Shown piece after piece: positions 7,992 to 15,068 of a stretch of 25,388 nt of DNA (position 1 is the stretch's first letter; each line of letters begins with the position of its first letter). The notes beneath the pieces are model-generated. The model saw nothing but the letters and a program-made list of their open reading frames with translations, did not search any database and was not told the DNA's origin. The stretch is from CAJGDV01 sp036667875 (lineage in GTDB: Bacteria; Bacillota_I; Bacilli_A; RF39; UBA660): assembly GCA_036667875.1 (NCBI GenBank), contig JAVWTD010000015.1:1-25388 (forward strand). Direction: 5' to 3'. Made by a program: the position numbers and the translations under genes.

Positions 7992-10028
7992 ATGGCAGTT
8001 AAAAAGAAGAAAACTGAAAAAGATGATGAAATAAGTGTTAAAGATGTAGACTATCTTAAAGAACTTATTAAAGACAAACAAGAAGAATTAAGTGAAGATT
8101 TCCTTGAAACTAAAGAAGATGATAGTTTTTTAGAGAAAATGAAATCTAAAGAAGAACAAGAAATAATTGATAAACGTGAAAATAGTGTTTTACTAAAAAG
8201 TCTTAAAGAAAAAAATATAGAAGATGAATCAGTAATAGAAGATGAATCCAAAATAGTAGAAGAAGAATCAGTAATAGAAGAAGTAAAAGATATACGAACT
8301 AACAAATTAAAGATAAGTAATATAATTATTATTGCTACTCTTATTGTTGCTACATTATATTATATCTTCTATGTAATGGGAGCTCTTTCAAAAGTTAATT
8401 ACGCCATTTCTATTTTTAATGCAACATTACTATTAATTTCTTTAATTTTATTTTCAGGGGCTTTTATTCTTAAAAACAAAATAAAAGATTATTTAATTAT
8501 TGCAACCTCTGTTTCTTTATCAATTTTTATGGGAATAAATGTTATTGCAAGTGCAAATATCATTAAGTTCCCTACTCTAGCAGTCTTAAAAAACTATGCA
8601 AATGCTTCTTTAGTAAGCATAATAAAAGATACAAAAAAATATAACATTAAACTTAATCAAGTTTATGAATATAGTGATAATGTTAAAGAAGGTTACATTA
8701 TAAGTCAAAATGTAAATCCAGATACAATCTTAAAAAACATTAAAGAAATAACTATAGTAATTTCAAATGGACCAAATTATGACAAAGAATTAATGTTAAC
8801 TAATATGGTTGGTCTTAATGTGGATGAAGTAATAAAATTTGTATCAAAGAACTTCTTAAATAATGTAAAATTTAATTTTGAAGTAAATAATGAAAAAGCA
8901 AAAGATTTAGTTATTAGTCAATCAACTAAAGGTCAAATTAAAAGAAATTCCGAAGTAATATTTCAAGTATCTTTAGGTAGTTTAGAATCTCTTGCAGATG
9001 TTAATATGACTGATTTAACTAATAAAAGTGAATTTGATGCTACTCTTTATTTAAAAAGAAATGGTATTAAATATGAATTAAAATATGAATATAATACTAA
9101 TATTAAAAAAGATTATGTAATATCTCAAAGTCATCCAAAAGGAACTGTTGTTAAACCAAATGTTGATACAGTAGTAATTACTATGTCACTTGGTAAAGAA
9201 ATAAAAGTACCTGACTTTTCTAATAAAAAAGCAGATGATGTAATAAATTGGATAATTAACAACAATTTAAAAGTTGCTTTTCAAGAAAAAAATCATGTTT
9301 CTATTCCAAAAGATGAATTAATAGGAATAAATTATGAAACTGGTTCTTCAATAAGTGAAGGAACTAAGATTATTATAACTACTTCACTAGGTCCTATTGT
9401 AGTACCTAAATTTGGCTCTCTAGCAGACCTTAGAGCATGGTGTGATGGTGTAGGAGTAGGTTTAGATGAAACTTATGAATACTCAACAAATGTAGGCAAA
9501 GGAAGCATAATTAAAACAAGTTTAAATCCAGGTGACAAGATAGACCCTACTACTACAAGAATAACTGTATTTATTTCACAAGGGTCTCCCATAACTGTTC
9601 CTTATTTTGTAGGATTATCTAGAAGTTCAATTCAAACTCAATGCCGTAATCTTGGCTTAAATTGTACTTTCTATTATTTAGGATTTAATAATGCATCAAG
9701 AGATTTAGCCCTTAGACAAAATGTTGGAAGCGGTGTTAAAGTGGTTAGTGGAACTTATATAAATATTGGATTGTCAAGTGGTCCTGCTGCTTCATATAAT
9801 GTATTTATTCAAGCAGAATGGATTATACCTGGCAATGCCGATGGTACAATAAATTTATTGAGAAGTAAACTAGGAGCCGCAGCTCCAGGAGTAACTTTCA
9901 ATTTTGTTAAAAAACCCCACAATACAGGTTTCCCAGGTCAAATACATCCAAGTAGTCCAATTCAAGCAACAGGTGTAAACACATTTGTTCAAGGAAATAC
10001 ATATACTATATTTATTATTGGTGATTAA
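7992..10028 (+). CDS. Multi-PASTA membrane protein without kinase domain
   Basis: This 678-residue protein has a charged cytoplasmic N-terminus (1-107, Lys/Glu-rich, with the short repeat EESVIE/DESVIE near 79-96), three closely spaced membrane segments (about 108-132, 138-160, 167-188), and a large outer part made of about six PASTA-type repeats (roughly 193-260, 265-330, 333-400, 402-467, 468-530, 533-597) plus a diverged C-terminal unit (602-677). Each repeat shows the PASTA pattern: helix, YxYSxxVxxGxIISQ-like strand, G or P turn, then V/ITVxxSxG. PASTA domains in PrkC/StkP kinases and PBP2x-type proteins bind peptidoglycan or beta-lactams. No kinase or transpeptidase domain is present, so a wall-sensing or wall-anchoring role is inference. 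A GGGTGAT site precedes the ATG. Confidence 0.85.
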   Translation: MAVKKKKTEKDDEISVKDVDYLKELIKDKQEELSEDFLETKEDDSFLEKMKSKEEQEIIDKRENSVLLKSLKEKNIEDESVIEDESKIVEEESVIEEVKDIRTNKLKISNIIIIATLIVATLYYIFYVMGALSKVNYAISIFNATLLLISLILFSGAFILKNKIKDYLIIATSVSLSIFMGINVIASANIIKFPTLAVLKNYANASLVSIIKDTKKYNIKLNQVYEYSDNVKEGYIISQNVNPDTILKNIKEITIVISNGPNYDKELMLTNMVGLNVDEVIKFVSKNFLNNVKFNFEVNNEKAKDLVISQSTKGQIKRNSEVIFQVSLGSLESLADVNMTDLTNKSEFDATLYLKRNGIKYELKYEYNTNIKKDYVISQSHPKGTVVKPNVDTVVITMSLGKEIKVPDFSNKKADDVINWIINNNLKVAFQEKNHVSIPKDELIGINYETGSSISEGTKIIITTSLGPIVVPKFGSLADLRAWCDGVGVGLDETYEYSTNVGKGSIIKTSLNPGDKIDPTTTRITVFISQGSPITVPYFVGLSRSSIQTQCRNLGLNCTFYYLGFNNASRDLALRQNVGSGVKVVSGTYINIGLSSGPAASYNVFIQAEWIIPGNADGTINLLRSKLGAAAPGVTFNFVKKPHNTGFPGQIHPSSPIQATGVNTFVQGNTYTIFIIGD

Positions 10029-10053
10029 AAAAAGGATTTAAAAATCCTTTTTT
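10028..10053. terminator. Bidirectional terminator between convergent genes
   Basis: An A-rich/T-rich hairpin with core AAGGATT and AATCCTT follows the PASTA gene stop; A- and T-runs flank it on both sides, so it can also serve the pilin gene, which stops at 10055. Confidence 0.75.
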
Positions 10054-10054
10054 C

Positions 10055-10432
10055 TTACTCTGCTACTGGACAACTACCTTTTGTTATACTTAAATTCTTT
10101 TTATAACCGTTACCACAAAATGTTCCATCGTTAACATTTAATAATATCACTTTACCATTTGAAAGATAGAATTTGCCGGTTTTAATTGTATTTACATTCT
10201 CTGCTTCTTTTATATAAGTTAAGATATCAAGGGGTGTAGTAAAATCTTCCCCTGGTCTTTCTACTATATATAGTTCAATTGATCTAGTTAATCCAATTAA
10301 AGTTTGTTCAAATGTATTCTTTCTACTTTTTTCTACATATTTGTTATAAGTTGGGACTGCAATTCCAATAATTATTCCCATAAGAATTATAGACGCTAAT
10401 AATTCAATTAAAGTAAATCCATTTTTTTTCAT
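10055..10432 (-). CDS. Type IV pilin-like / pseudopilin protein
   Basis: This 125-residue prepilin has a short class III-type leader, MKKNG, then the cleavage and N-methylation motif FTLIELLASI with Glu at mature position 5, and a hydrophobic N-terminal helix (about 6-28). The remaining 95 residues form a small globular domain with two cysteines near the end (FCGN and GSCP) that could close a C-terminal disulphide loop. It resembles ComGC or type IV major pilins of Gram-positives. I chose the ATG at 10432 because AAGGTG lies 6 bases upstream; the in-frame GTG before it overlaps that site. No prepilin peptidase, assembly ATPase or other pilin is nearby, so it is a stand-alone gene needing machinery encoded elsewhere. 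A possible extended -10 (TGTTATACT) lies about 30 bases upstream. Confidence 0.8.
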   Translation of the reverse strand: MKKNGFTLIELLASIILMGIIIGIAVPTYNKYVEKSRKNTFEQTLIGLTRSIELYIVERPGEDFTTPLDILTYIKEAENVNTIKTGKFYLSNGKVILLNVNDGTFCGNGYKKNLSITKGSCPVAE

Positions 10433-10465
10433 TTTATACACCTTACCTTATAATAAGTATAACAT

Positions 10466-10493
10466 AAAAATAGAGAAATTTTATTTTTTCTCT
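10466..10493 (-). terminator. Terminator of small paralogue 1
   Basis: On the minus strand AGAGAAA (10487-10493) pairs with TTTCTCT (10472-10478), loop 8, followed by ATTTTT. It overlaps the gene's stop codon. Confidence 0.65.
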
Positions 10494-10834
10494 AATCTTT
10501 TTGTTTTAGGCATATTAATTTTATCTGATAATTCAGCAAATTCTTCATCACTAAATAAATATCTATTACTGTTAAGTAACATAAATTTTAAAGCATCTTC
10601 ATCTAAAACTGGATTTAAATTTATTTCACTATTTAAATTTAATGAATGATATATAGCTGTTGGATATAAAACTGCGACTGGTCGTGCAAAAGAATAGTTT
10701 TGATTCATTATTTCTTCTTTTGTCCAATCTTTATTAATACTTTCAATAATTTGTTGCTTTTTTAATGCAATCTTTTCTAATCTGTAATTTTCTAATTTCT
10801 TAAAACAATCCTTGAAAAATCTTATATTTTTCAT
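10481..10834 (-). CDS. Small protein of unknown function, tandem paralogue 1
   Basis: I do not recognise this 117-residue protein. It begins MKNIRFFKDCFKKLENY and shares with the next two genes an N-terminal pattern (FKxCxxKLxNY), a central W(T/S)KEE..NQNYS-type motif and a C-terminal LLNSNRYLFSDEEF segment. It has no signal peptide or membrane segment and is rich in Lys, Glu and Asn. The ATG at 10834 has GAGGTGG upstream at good spacing; a longer in-frame start adds only MRWDN and would overlap the ribosome site. It lies 75 bases after paralogue 2 and ends in its own terminator, so the family members look like separate units. It may be an intracellular helical protein; function is not inferable. 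Confidence 0.7.
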   Translation of the reverse strand: MKNIRFFKDCFKKLENYRLEKIALKKQQIIESINKDWTKEEIMNQNYSFARPVAVLYPTAIYHSLNLNSEINLNPVLDEDALKFMLLNSNRYLFSDEEFAELSDKINMPKTKRLEKK

Positions 10835-10885
10835 ATTATCCCACCTCACTTATAACTTTACCACTTATTTGTATAAATACTTGAA

Positions 10886-10902
10886 AGTTTCAAAAAATGA
10901 AA
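10886..10902 (-). terminator. Possible terminator or leader hairpin between paralogues 2 and 1
   Basis: GTTTCA and TGAAAC form a perfect 6-bp stem with a 5-base loop, located 3' of paralogue 2 and 5' of paralogue 1. The T-run after it is short. A similar but imperfect sequence (TTCTA, T-run, TAGAA) lies upstream of paralogue 2, so it could instead be a shared leader element. Confidence 0.4.
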
Positions 10903-10909
10903 CAAAAAA

Positions 10910-11245
10910 TTACAATTGTTTTTTAATTTCTTTTTCTATATTTTTATATTCTTCTTCACCAAAATATTGTTTATTTTTTTCTAATATAATTTCTTTTAAA
11001 TCTTCTTGACTAATAATTGATTCTAAGGGTTCTTTAAAACAAGGTATATTACTAAATGAATTAAGATAATAGAATTCTCCTTTATGTTCTAAATAATAAT
11101 GCATATAGAATTTTTCTAAATATTCTTCCTCATCCCAATCTCTTTTAATAGTATCTACTATAACTTTTTTAATTTTATTGTTTTTATTTATATTATAATT
11201 TTTTAATTTTTCAATACAACTTTTAAATATTGTTAATTTTTTCAT
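10910..11245 (-). CDS. Small protein of unknown function, tandem paralogue 2
   Basis: This 111-residue protein is unrecognised. Its first 17 residues, MKKLTIFKSCIEKLKNY, are identical to those of paralogue 3, and the rest follows the same layout: a W-D/S-x-EE motif near residue 37, a variable middle (here aromatic-rich, YMHYYLEHKGEFYYLN), and a C-terminal LKEIILEKNKQYFGEEEY segment. No membrane segment or signal peptide is visible. It has a strong AGGAGGA site 8 bases before the ATG. The variable middle against conserved ends suggests a constant framework with a diversified centre, but three sequences are too few to be sure. Confidence 0.7.
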   Translation of the reverse strand: MKKLTIFKSCIEKLKNYNINKNNKIKKVIVDTIKRDWDEEEYLEKFYMHYYLEHKGEFYYLNSFSNIPCFKEPLESIISQEDLKEIILEKNKQYFGEEEYKNIEKEIKKQL

Positions 11246-11309
11246 TATTAATCCTCCTAGAACAATATATCTTTACTTTCTAAAAAATAGAACATAGTTT
11301 AAAATCAAC

Positions 11310-11338
11310 AAAAAAATACTCATTATTTTTGAGTATTT
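11310..11338 (-). terminator. Terminator of small paralogue 3
   Basis: On the minus strand AAATACTCA (11330-11338) pairs with TGAGTATTT (11314-11322), a perfect 9-bp stem with a 7-base loop, followed by a run of T. The stop codon of paralogue 3 lies in the loop. Confidence 0.8.
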
Positions 11339-11679
11339 CTTTTTATTAGTCTTTGTTTTTGAATTGTTGCTTGCATTTCTTCAAATTCTTCTTCTTGAAA
11401 AAGAGATTTATTACTATTCAATAGTATTTCTTTTAAAGCTTCTTCTGGTAATTGTGGGGCAATTGAAGCTTCTAAGAATGTACTTTGACAAGACCCAACA
11501 GTATTAAAAAAATTATTTACTGTTGCTATATTGTGAGAATAATTTTGATCTAATAGTTCTTCTTTACTCCAATTTCTTAATATAGTTTCTGTTAATAAAG
11601 TCTTTTTTTCAGTGTCTTTTTCAAGTTTATAGTTTTTTAGTTTTTCAATGCAACTTTTAAATATTGTTAATTTTTTCAT
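11323..11679 (-). CDS. Small protein of unknown function, tandem paralogue 3
   Basis: This 118-residue member is the first of the three in the direction of transcription. It begins MKKLTIFKSCIEKLKNYKLEK, has NWSKEELLDQNYS near residue 36, a variable centre, then LKEILLNSNKSLFQEEEFEEM and a basic tail. It is closest to paralogue 1 in the central and C-terminal motifs (QNYS, LLNSN, LF.EEF) but to paralogue 2 at the N-terminus. It is predicted to be soluble. A GGAGGG site lies 7-8 bases before the ATG, and a clear promoter precedes it with a very short leader. Function unknown. Confidence 0.7.
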   Translation of the reverse strand: MKKLTIFKSCIEKLKNYKLEKDTEKKTLLTETILRNWSKEELLDQNYSHNIATVNNFFNTVGSCQSTFLEASIAPQLPEEALKEILLNSNKSLFQEEEFEEMQATIQKQRLIKRNTQK

Positions 11680-11698
11680 GATTTAACCCTCCGATACA

Positions 11699-11727
11699 AA
11701 TATAGCACTGTTTAATAATTTATGCAA
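11699..11727 (-). promoter_or_regulatory. Promoter of small paralogue 3
   Basis: On the minus strand TTGCAT (11722-11727) and TATATT (11699-11704) are 17 bases apart. The predicted start near 11692 leaves a leader of only about 13-15 bases. Confidence 0.6.
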
Positions 11728-11733
11728 TGTATT

Positions 11734-12459
11734 CTAGTATAAACTCCAAGGATTTATCGTATATCCGCCATTCCATGGATATCCAATCCAAACTTCATAA
11801 TGTAAGTGGACTCCTGTAGCGTTTCCTGTCATACCCATATACCCTATTTGTTGACCTTTTGAAACAATTGTTCCATACTCTATTCCTGGTGCAAAGCCAC
11901 TTAAATGGGCATATAAAGTGTAATATCCATTATTATGATTAATTATGAAATGGTAACCATAACTTCTTGTCCATCCTTTAAAAGTAATTACACCATTATT
12001 AGATGCATATATTGCACTTCCACTTCCTGGTCCATATATATCTAATGCTCCATGAAAATCAACATATCCACTGAATGGATCATTTCTGTATCCATAGTTT
12101 GAACTTATTTGCCATCCTGCTTGAGTAGGCCATGCCCATCCTGATGTTGCAGTATTATTTTGAGCGACTGTTTCTACAGCTTTAGAGGTATTTTGAGTTT
12201 TATTTTTAAGAGATGCTTCTAAGTCTTCTTTTGTGACTGAGGCATTTGCAACTATCTCTGTTGTTCCTTTTACAGTTTGAGCATTTGCAACATGATCTTT
12301 AATTGTATTAATTGATACTATTTTTGCTTGAGCGATAAGTTGTTTTTTTGGATAGTTTCCTTTATTATTTAATGAAATTTGAATATCATTTGAAAGAAGA
12401 ATAACTATAACTGCAAAAACAGTTAAAAAAGAAATCATTATATATTTGTCATTACGCAA
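11734..12459 (-). CDS. M23 family (LytM-like) zinc metallopeptidase, membrane-anchored
   Basis: This 241-residue protein has an N-terminal membrane segment (about residues 7-24), a linker of about 85 residues rich in Thr, Asn, Ala and Val, and a C-terminal M23 domain (from WAWPTQAGW). Zinc-site motifs are complete: HGALD (first His and Asp), YAHLSGF and HLHYE (HxH). It should cut peptide cross-links in peptidoglycan, outside the membrane. The longest reading frame starts in the promoter itself, so the true start must be downstream. I prefer the TTG at 12459, which has a GGGGGCG site upstream at normal spacing; the first in-frame ATG (12438) has no ribosome site. Start is uncertain, function is not. 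Confidence 0.85.
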   Translation of the reverse strand: MRNDKYIMISFLTVFAVIVILLSNDIQISLNNKGNYPKKQLIAQAKIVSINTIKDHVANAQTVKGTTEIVANASVTKEDLEASLKNKTQNTSKAVETVAQNNTATSGWAWPTQAGWQISSNYGYRNDPFSGYVDFHGALDIYGPGSGSAIYASNNGVITFKGWTRSYGYHFIINHNNGYYTLYAHLSGFAPGIEYGTIVSKGQQIGYMGMTGNATGVHLHYEVWIGYPWNGGYTINPWSLY

Positions 12460-12486
12460 GATAATCGCCCCCAATCGATGCTTGCT

Positions 12487-12514
12487 ATTATACCACAAAA
12501 CTTAAAATTTACAA
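12487..12514 (-). promoter_or_regulatory. Promoter of the M23 peptidase gene
   Basis: On the minus strand TTGTAA (12509-12514) and TATAAT (12487-12492) are 16 bases apart; the -10 is extended (TGGTATAAT). Confidence 0.65.
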
Positions 12515-12552
12515 ATTCTAACATTTAAGAGATTGTCTATTAAAGACAAAAA

Positions 12553-12571
12553 TAAAACAACCTTTCGGTTG
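12553..12571 (-). terminator. Terminator of the FMN-binding lipoprotein gene
   Basis: On the minus strand CAACC (12567-12571) and GGTTG (12558-12562) pair around a GAAA tetraloop, followed by TTTTATTTTT. A second 6-bp hairpin (12533-12538 with 12544-12549) lies just beyond. Confidence 0.75.
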
Positions 12572-12576
12572 CTATA

Positions 12577-13050
12577 TTATTTGGCACTATCTAAAGCGTT
12601 GTTTATTGCGTCTACATAAGTGTTAGCAGTAATAGTAACACCTGACACACCATCAAGTTTAGTTTTAGCGTCGTCTGAGTATTTAACCCAATTTAATCCT
12701 TGTTCTGAAATTACTTTTTTTTCAATAACGGCAGCTTGTTCATACCATTCTGCTCCACCTTCGATTACTCCAGCTGAAGCACTAGTAGATTTCATACCAT
12801 ATTCATCTCCAAGAATTTTTTTAGTAGTATATTTGTCATCTTTAAAGTATGTATTATCTAAGAAAACTGATTTAATCATTCCAAAATCATCTACGTAAAC
12901 TACGGCAGTTGTATAGTATTTTTTACCATAACTTTCTGCTTCTACGCTTCCAAAATAAGTACCTTCTTTATAGTTTCCTTTTTCTACTTCTTTTGTGCAT
13001 CCTGTTAGAATACATAAAGAAAGAAGACCTAGTACTAATAATTTTTTCAT
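12577..13050 (-). CDS. FMN-binding (flavinylated) lipoprotein
   Basis: This 157-residue protein has a lipoprotein signal with lipobox LTGC (Cys18), then an FMN_bind domain. The C-terminal DGVSGVTIT (133-141) matches the motif in which ApbE attaches FMN through a phosphoester to threonine, as in RnfG, NqrC and PplA. It is therefore expected to be a lipid-anchored electron carrier on the outer face of the membrane. PplA-type proteins of Gram-positives act in extracellular electron transfer; the companion genes of that system (Ndh2, EetA/B, ApbE) are not in the window, so the redox partner is unknown. An AAAGGAGA site stands about 5-6 bases before the ATG. Transcribed alone, with its own promoter and terminator. 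Confidence 0.85.
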   Translation of the reverse strand: MKKLLVLGLLSLCILTGCTKEVEKGNYKEGTYFGSVEAESYGKKYYTTAVVYVDDFGMIKSVFLDNTYFKDDKYTTKKILGDEYGMKSTSASAGVIEGGAEWYEQAAVIEKKVISEQGLNWVKYSDDAKTKLDGVSGVTITANTYVDAINNALDSAK

Positions 13051-13078
13051 GTCATTCTCCTTTCTATCTTACAAATAT

Positions 13079-13107
13079 ATTATATCAAACTTTAGAAATA
13101 AATAAAA
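13079..13107 (-). promoter_or_regulatory. Promoter of the FMN-binding lipoprotein gene
   Basis: An extended -10 TGATATAAT (hexamer 13079-13084) with a weak -35 TTTTAT (13102-13107) at 17 bases, minus strand. Confidence 0.55.
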
Positions 13108-13128
13108 GCATTTAAAAAAAAATATGGA

Positions 13129-14235
13129 TTATAAATACCATAATTCTTTATTATTTTTTAAAACTTTGGAAATAATTCCTCCACCTAAGCATATTTCTCC
13201 ATCATATAAGACACATGCTTGTCCAGGAGTTACTGATGAAACTAATTGTGGGTACTTTACTAAAATATGAGTATCATCTATAATTTCTATTTCTACATTA
13301 TTATCTTTTTGACGGTATCTAAATTTAGCAGTACATTTTAAGGGCTTTAAATCGCTATTCCAGTTCATTTGTTCTACTACACATGAATCTGTATAAAGAT
13401 ATTCATTATCGTCTCCTAGGGCTACATAAAGGATATTTTTAGTAGTATCTTTACCTACTACAAATAATCTTTGTAAGTTTCCTCCAAGATTTAATCCTTT
13501 TCGTTGTCCAATTGTATAATACATTAAACCAACATGACTTCCTACTAGTTTATTTGTCTCTATATTTATAATGTCCCCTTTAGTATTTGGTAAATAGTTT
13601 TCTAAGAAATGTTTGAAGTTTCTTTCACCTATAAAACATATTCCGGTTGAATCTTTTTTTCTAGCAGTAATTAAATCATTTTCAAGAGCAATTTTTCTTA
13701 CTACAGGCTTTTCTAAATCTCCTACAGGAAAAAGGACATTACTTAATTGTTCTTTAGATAATTGACTTAAAAAGTATGATTGATCTTTATTATCGTCAAC
13801 TCCTCTTAATAAATAACCATCTTTCATTCTCGCATAATGCCCGGTTGCAATATAATCTGCTCCAAGCTTTACAGCGTGTTTGATAAACATATCAAACTTT
13901 ATATATTTATTACACATAATGTCTGGATTTGGTGTTCTTCCTCTTTTCAATTCATCTAAAAAATAGGTAAACACATAATCCCAATATTCTTTTACAAAGT
14001 CTACTCTTTTTAAAGGAATATCTAGTTTCTCACATACTTTTATTGCATCATTATAGTCTTGTTCTTGAGGACAAATGGATTCGTTTAAATCAGGATTTCC
14101 TAAATAATCTCCATTAACGGAAGTATCCCAATTTCTCATAAATAATCCAATTACATTATATCCTTGTTCTTTTAATAAAATGGCAGCTACGCTTGAATCT
14201 ACTCCGCCGCTCATTCCAATTACAACTGTTTTCAT
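13129..14235 (-). CDS. mnmA: tRNA-specific 2-thiouridylase MnmA
   Basis: This 368-residue enzyme adds sulphur to the wobble uridine (s2U34) of tRNA Lys, Glu and Gln. It begins MKTVVIGMSGGVDSS, where SGGVDSS is the PP-loop that adenylates the uridine. NPDIMCN carries the first catalytic cysteine and TGICFIGER the second; ATGHYAR and the QSYFL segment are also characteristic. Length is normal. The ATG at 14235 has GGTGA upstream; an in-frame GTG nine bases earlier lies within that ribosome site. Sulphur for MnmA usually comes from a cysteine desulfurase; here the nearest one is sufS at 16.7 kb, not adjacent. It has its own promoter. Confidence 0.95.
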   Translation of the reverse strand: MKTVVIGMSGGVDSSVAAILLKEQGYNVIGLFMRNWDTSVNGDYLGNPDLNESICPQEQDYNDAIKVCEKLDIPLKRVDFVKEYWDYVFTYFLDELKRGRTPNPDIMCNKYIKFDMFIKHAVKLGADYIATGHYARMKDGYLLRGVDDNKDQSYFLSQLSKEQLSNVLFPVGDLEKPVVRKIALENDLITARKKDSTGICFIGERNFKHFLENYLPNTKGDIINIETNKLVGSHVGLMYYTIGQRKGLNLGGNLQRLFVVGKDTTKNILYVALGDDNEYLYTDSCVVEQMNWNSDLKPLKCTAKFRYRQKDNNVEIEIIDDTHILVKYPQLVSSVTPGQACVLYDGEICLGGGIISKVLKNNKELWYL

Positions 14236-14251
14236 TTCAATCACCAGACTA

Positions 14252-14279
14252 ATTATATCACAATATTAAATGATTGTAA
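14252..14279 (-). promoter_or_regulatory. Promoter of mnmA
   Basis: On the minus strand TTACAA (14274-14279) and TATAAT (14252-14257), 16 bases apart, with extended -10 TGATATAAT. Confidence 0.6.
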
Positions 14280-14280
14280 T

Positions 14281-14305
14281 AAAAAAGCATTATTCATGCT
14301 TTTTT
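14281..14305 (-). terminator. Terminator of the nucleotidyltransferase gene
   Basis: AAAAAAGCAT and ATGCTTTTTT form a 10-bp stem with a 5-base loop; on the minus strand it ends in a T-run and overlaps the stop region of the gene that ends at 14305. Confidence 0.8.
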
Positions 14306-15045
14306 TACTTATTTCTATAAAGATTTCTAACTTTTTCTAATGATTCATGAGTTCCTACATCATAACAATTACCTTTAAATTTATAAGCGTATGTAGGATA
14401 ATGTCTTACGACATATTCTAAAAGATACCCTGGAGCATCAGGGTTATTTGAAGCTTCTAAATATTCATCAATTGTTTTTAAAATATATTTTGGATATACA
14501 TAAGTTGCGTAAACTCCTATATTACTTTCTGGATTAGCAGGTTTTTCTACTAGTTCTAAAATACGGTCTTCATTGTTGCATTTAGCAACAGCAAAACTTC
14601 TTAGCATATTTATATCATTTATTTCTTTTGTAACTGCTACTGGGTTTTTAACTTTGTTGTAATAGTCTATTACTCCTTGTAATTTATAGTCAAATAAATT
14701 ATCTCCAGCAATTACAATTATATCATCATCAATATTACAGTTTTTTATTGTATATTGCATATCTCCTATTGCACCTAGACGGTCAGTATTACTATTAGTA
14801 TTGTCATTTAATATTTTTATTGGTTTAATATTATTTTTAGTGCTTGCCCATTTTTGAAAATGAGGTGTATATCTATTATTAGTAATTACAATTATTTCGT
14901 CTATTTCATTAATTGTATTTACTTCATCTAATATATAATCTAATAATGGTTTACCCTCTCCAATTTCTAATAAGGCTTTAGGAAAATTTTCTGTTAATGG
15001 AAAAAGTCTTGTTGCATATCCTGCACATAATAAAATACATTTCAA
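14305..15045 (-). CDS. Sugar-1-phosphate nucleotidyltransferase (RfbA/GalU-like)
   Basis: This is a 246-residue NTP_transferase domain protein. The N-terminal loop LLCAGYATRLFPLT and FPKALLEIG bind the nucleotide and metal; AGDNLFD carries the metal-binding aspartate; VEKPANP and YDVGTHESL (YxDVGT type) complete the sugar site. It makes an NDP-sugar, but dTDP, UDP or another nucleotide cannot be told from sequence by eye. I prefer the TTG at 15045, which has AAAGGA 8 bases upstream and gives the usual M-K-x-I-L-L start; the ATG at 15054 sits on top of that ribosome site. It follows the SpoIIM-like gene by 23 bases and is probably cotranscribed. No pathway partner is adjacent. Confidence 0.8.
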   Translation of the reverse strand: MKCILLCAGYATRLFPLTENFPKALLEIGEGKPLLDYILDEVNTINEIDEIIVITNNRYTPHFQKWASTKNNIKPIKILNDNTNSNTDRLGAIGDMQYTIKNCNIDDDIIVIAGDNLFDYKLQGVIDYYNKVKNPVAVTKEINDINMLRSFAVAKCNNEDRILELVEKPANPESNIGVYATYVYPKYILKTIDEYLEASNNPDAPGYLLEYVVRHYPTYAYKFKGNCYDVGTHESLEKVRNLYRNK

Positions 15046-15068
15046 TTTTATCATCCTTTCTTTAACAA

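Noticed and set aside
8051..8305. Minus-strand 84-codon Ser-rich frame inside the PASTA gene
   Set aside because: It is the antisense of the Glu/Asp/Lys-rich N-terminus; the Ser-rich composition follows from that.
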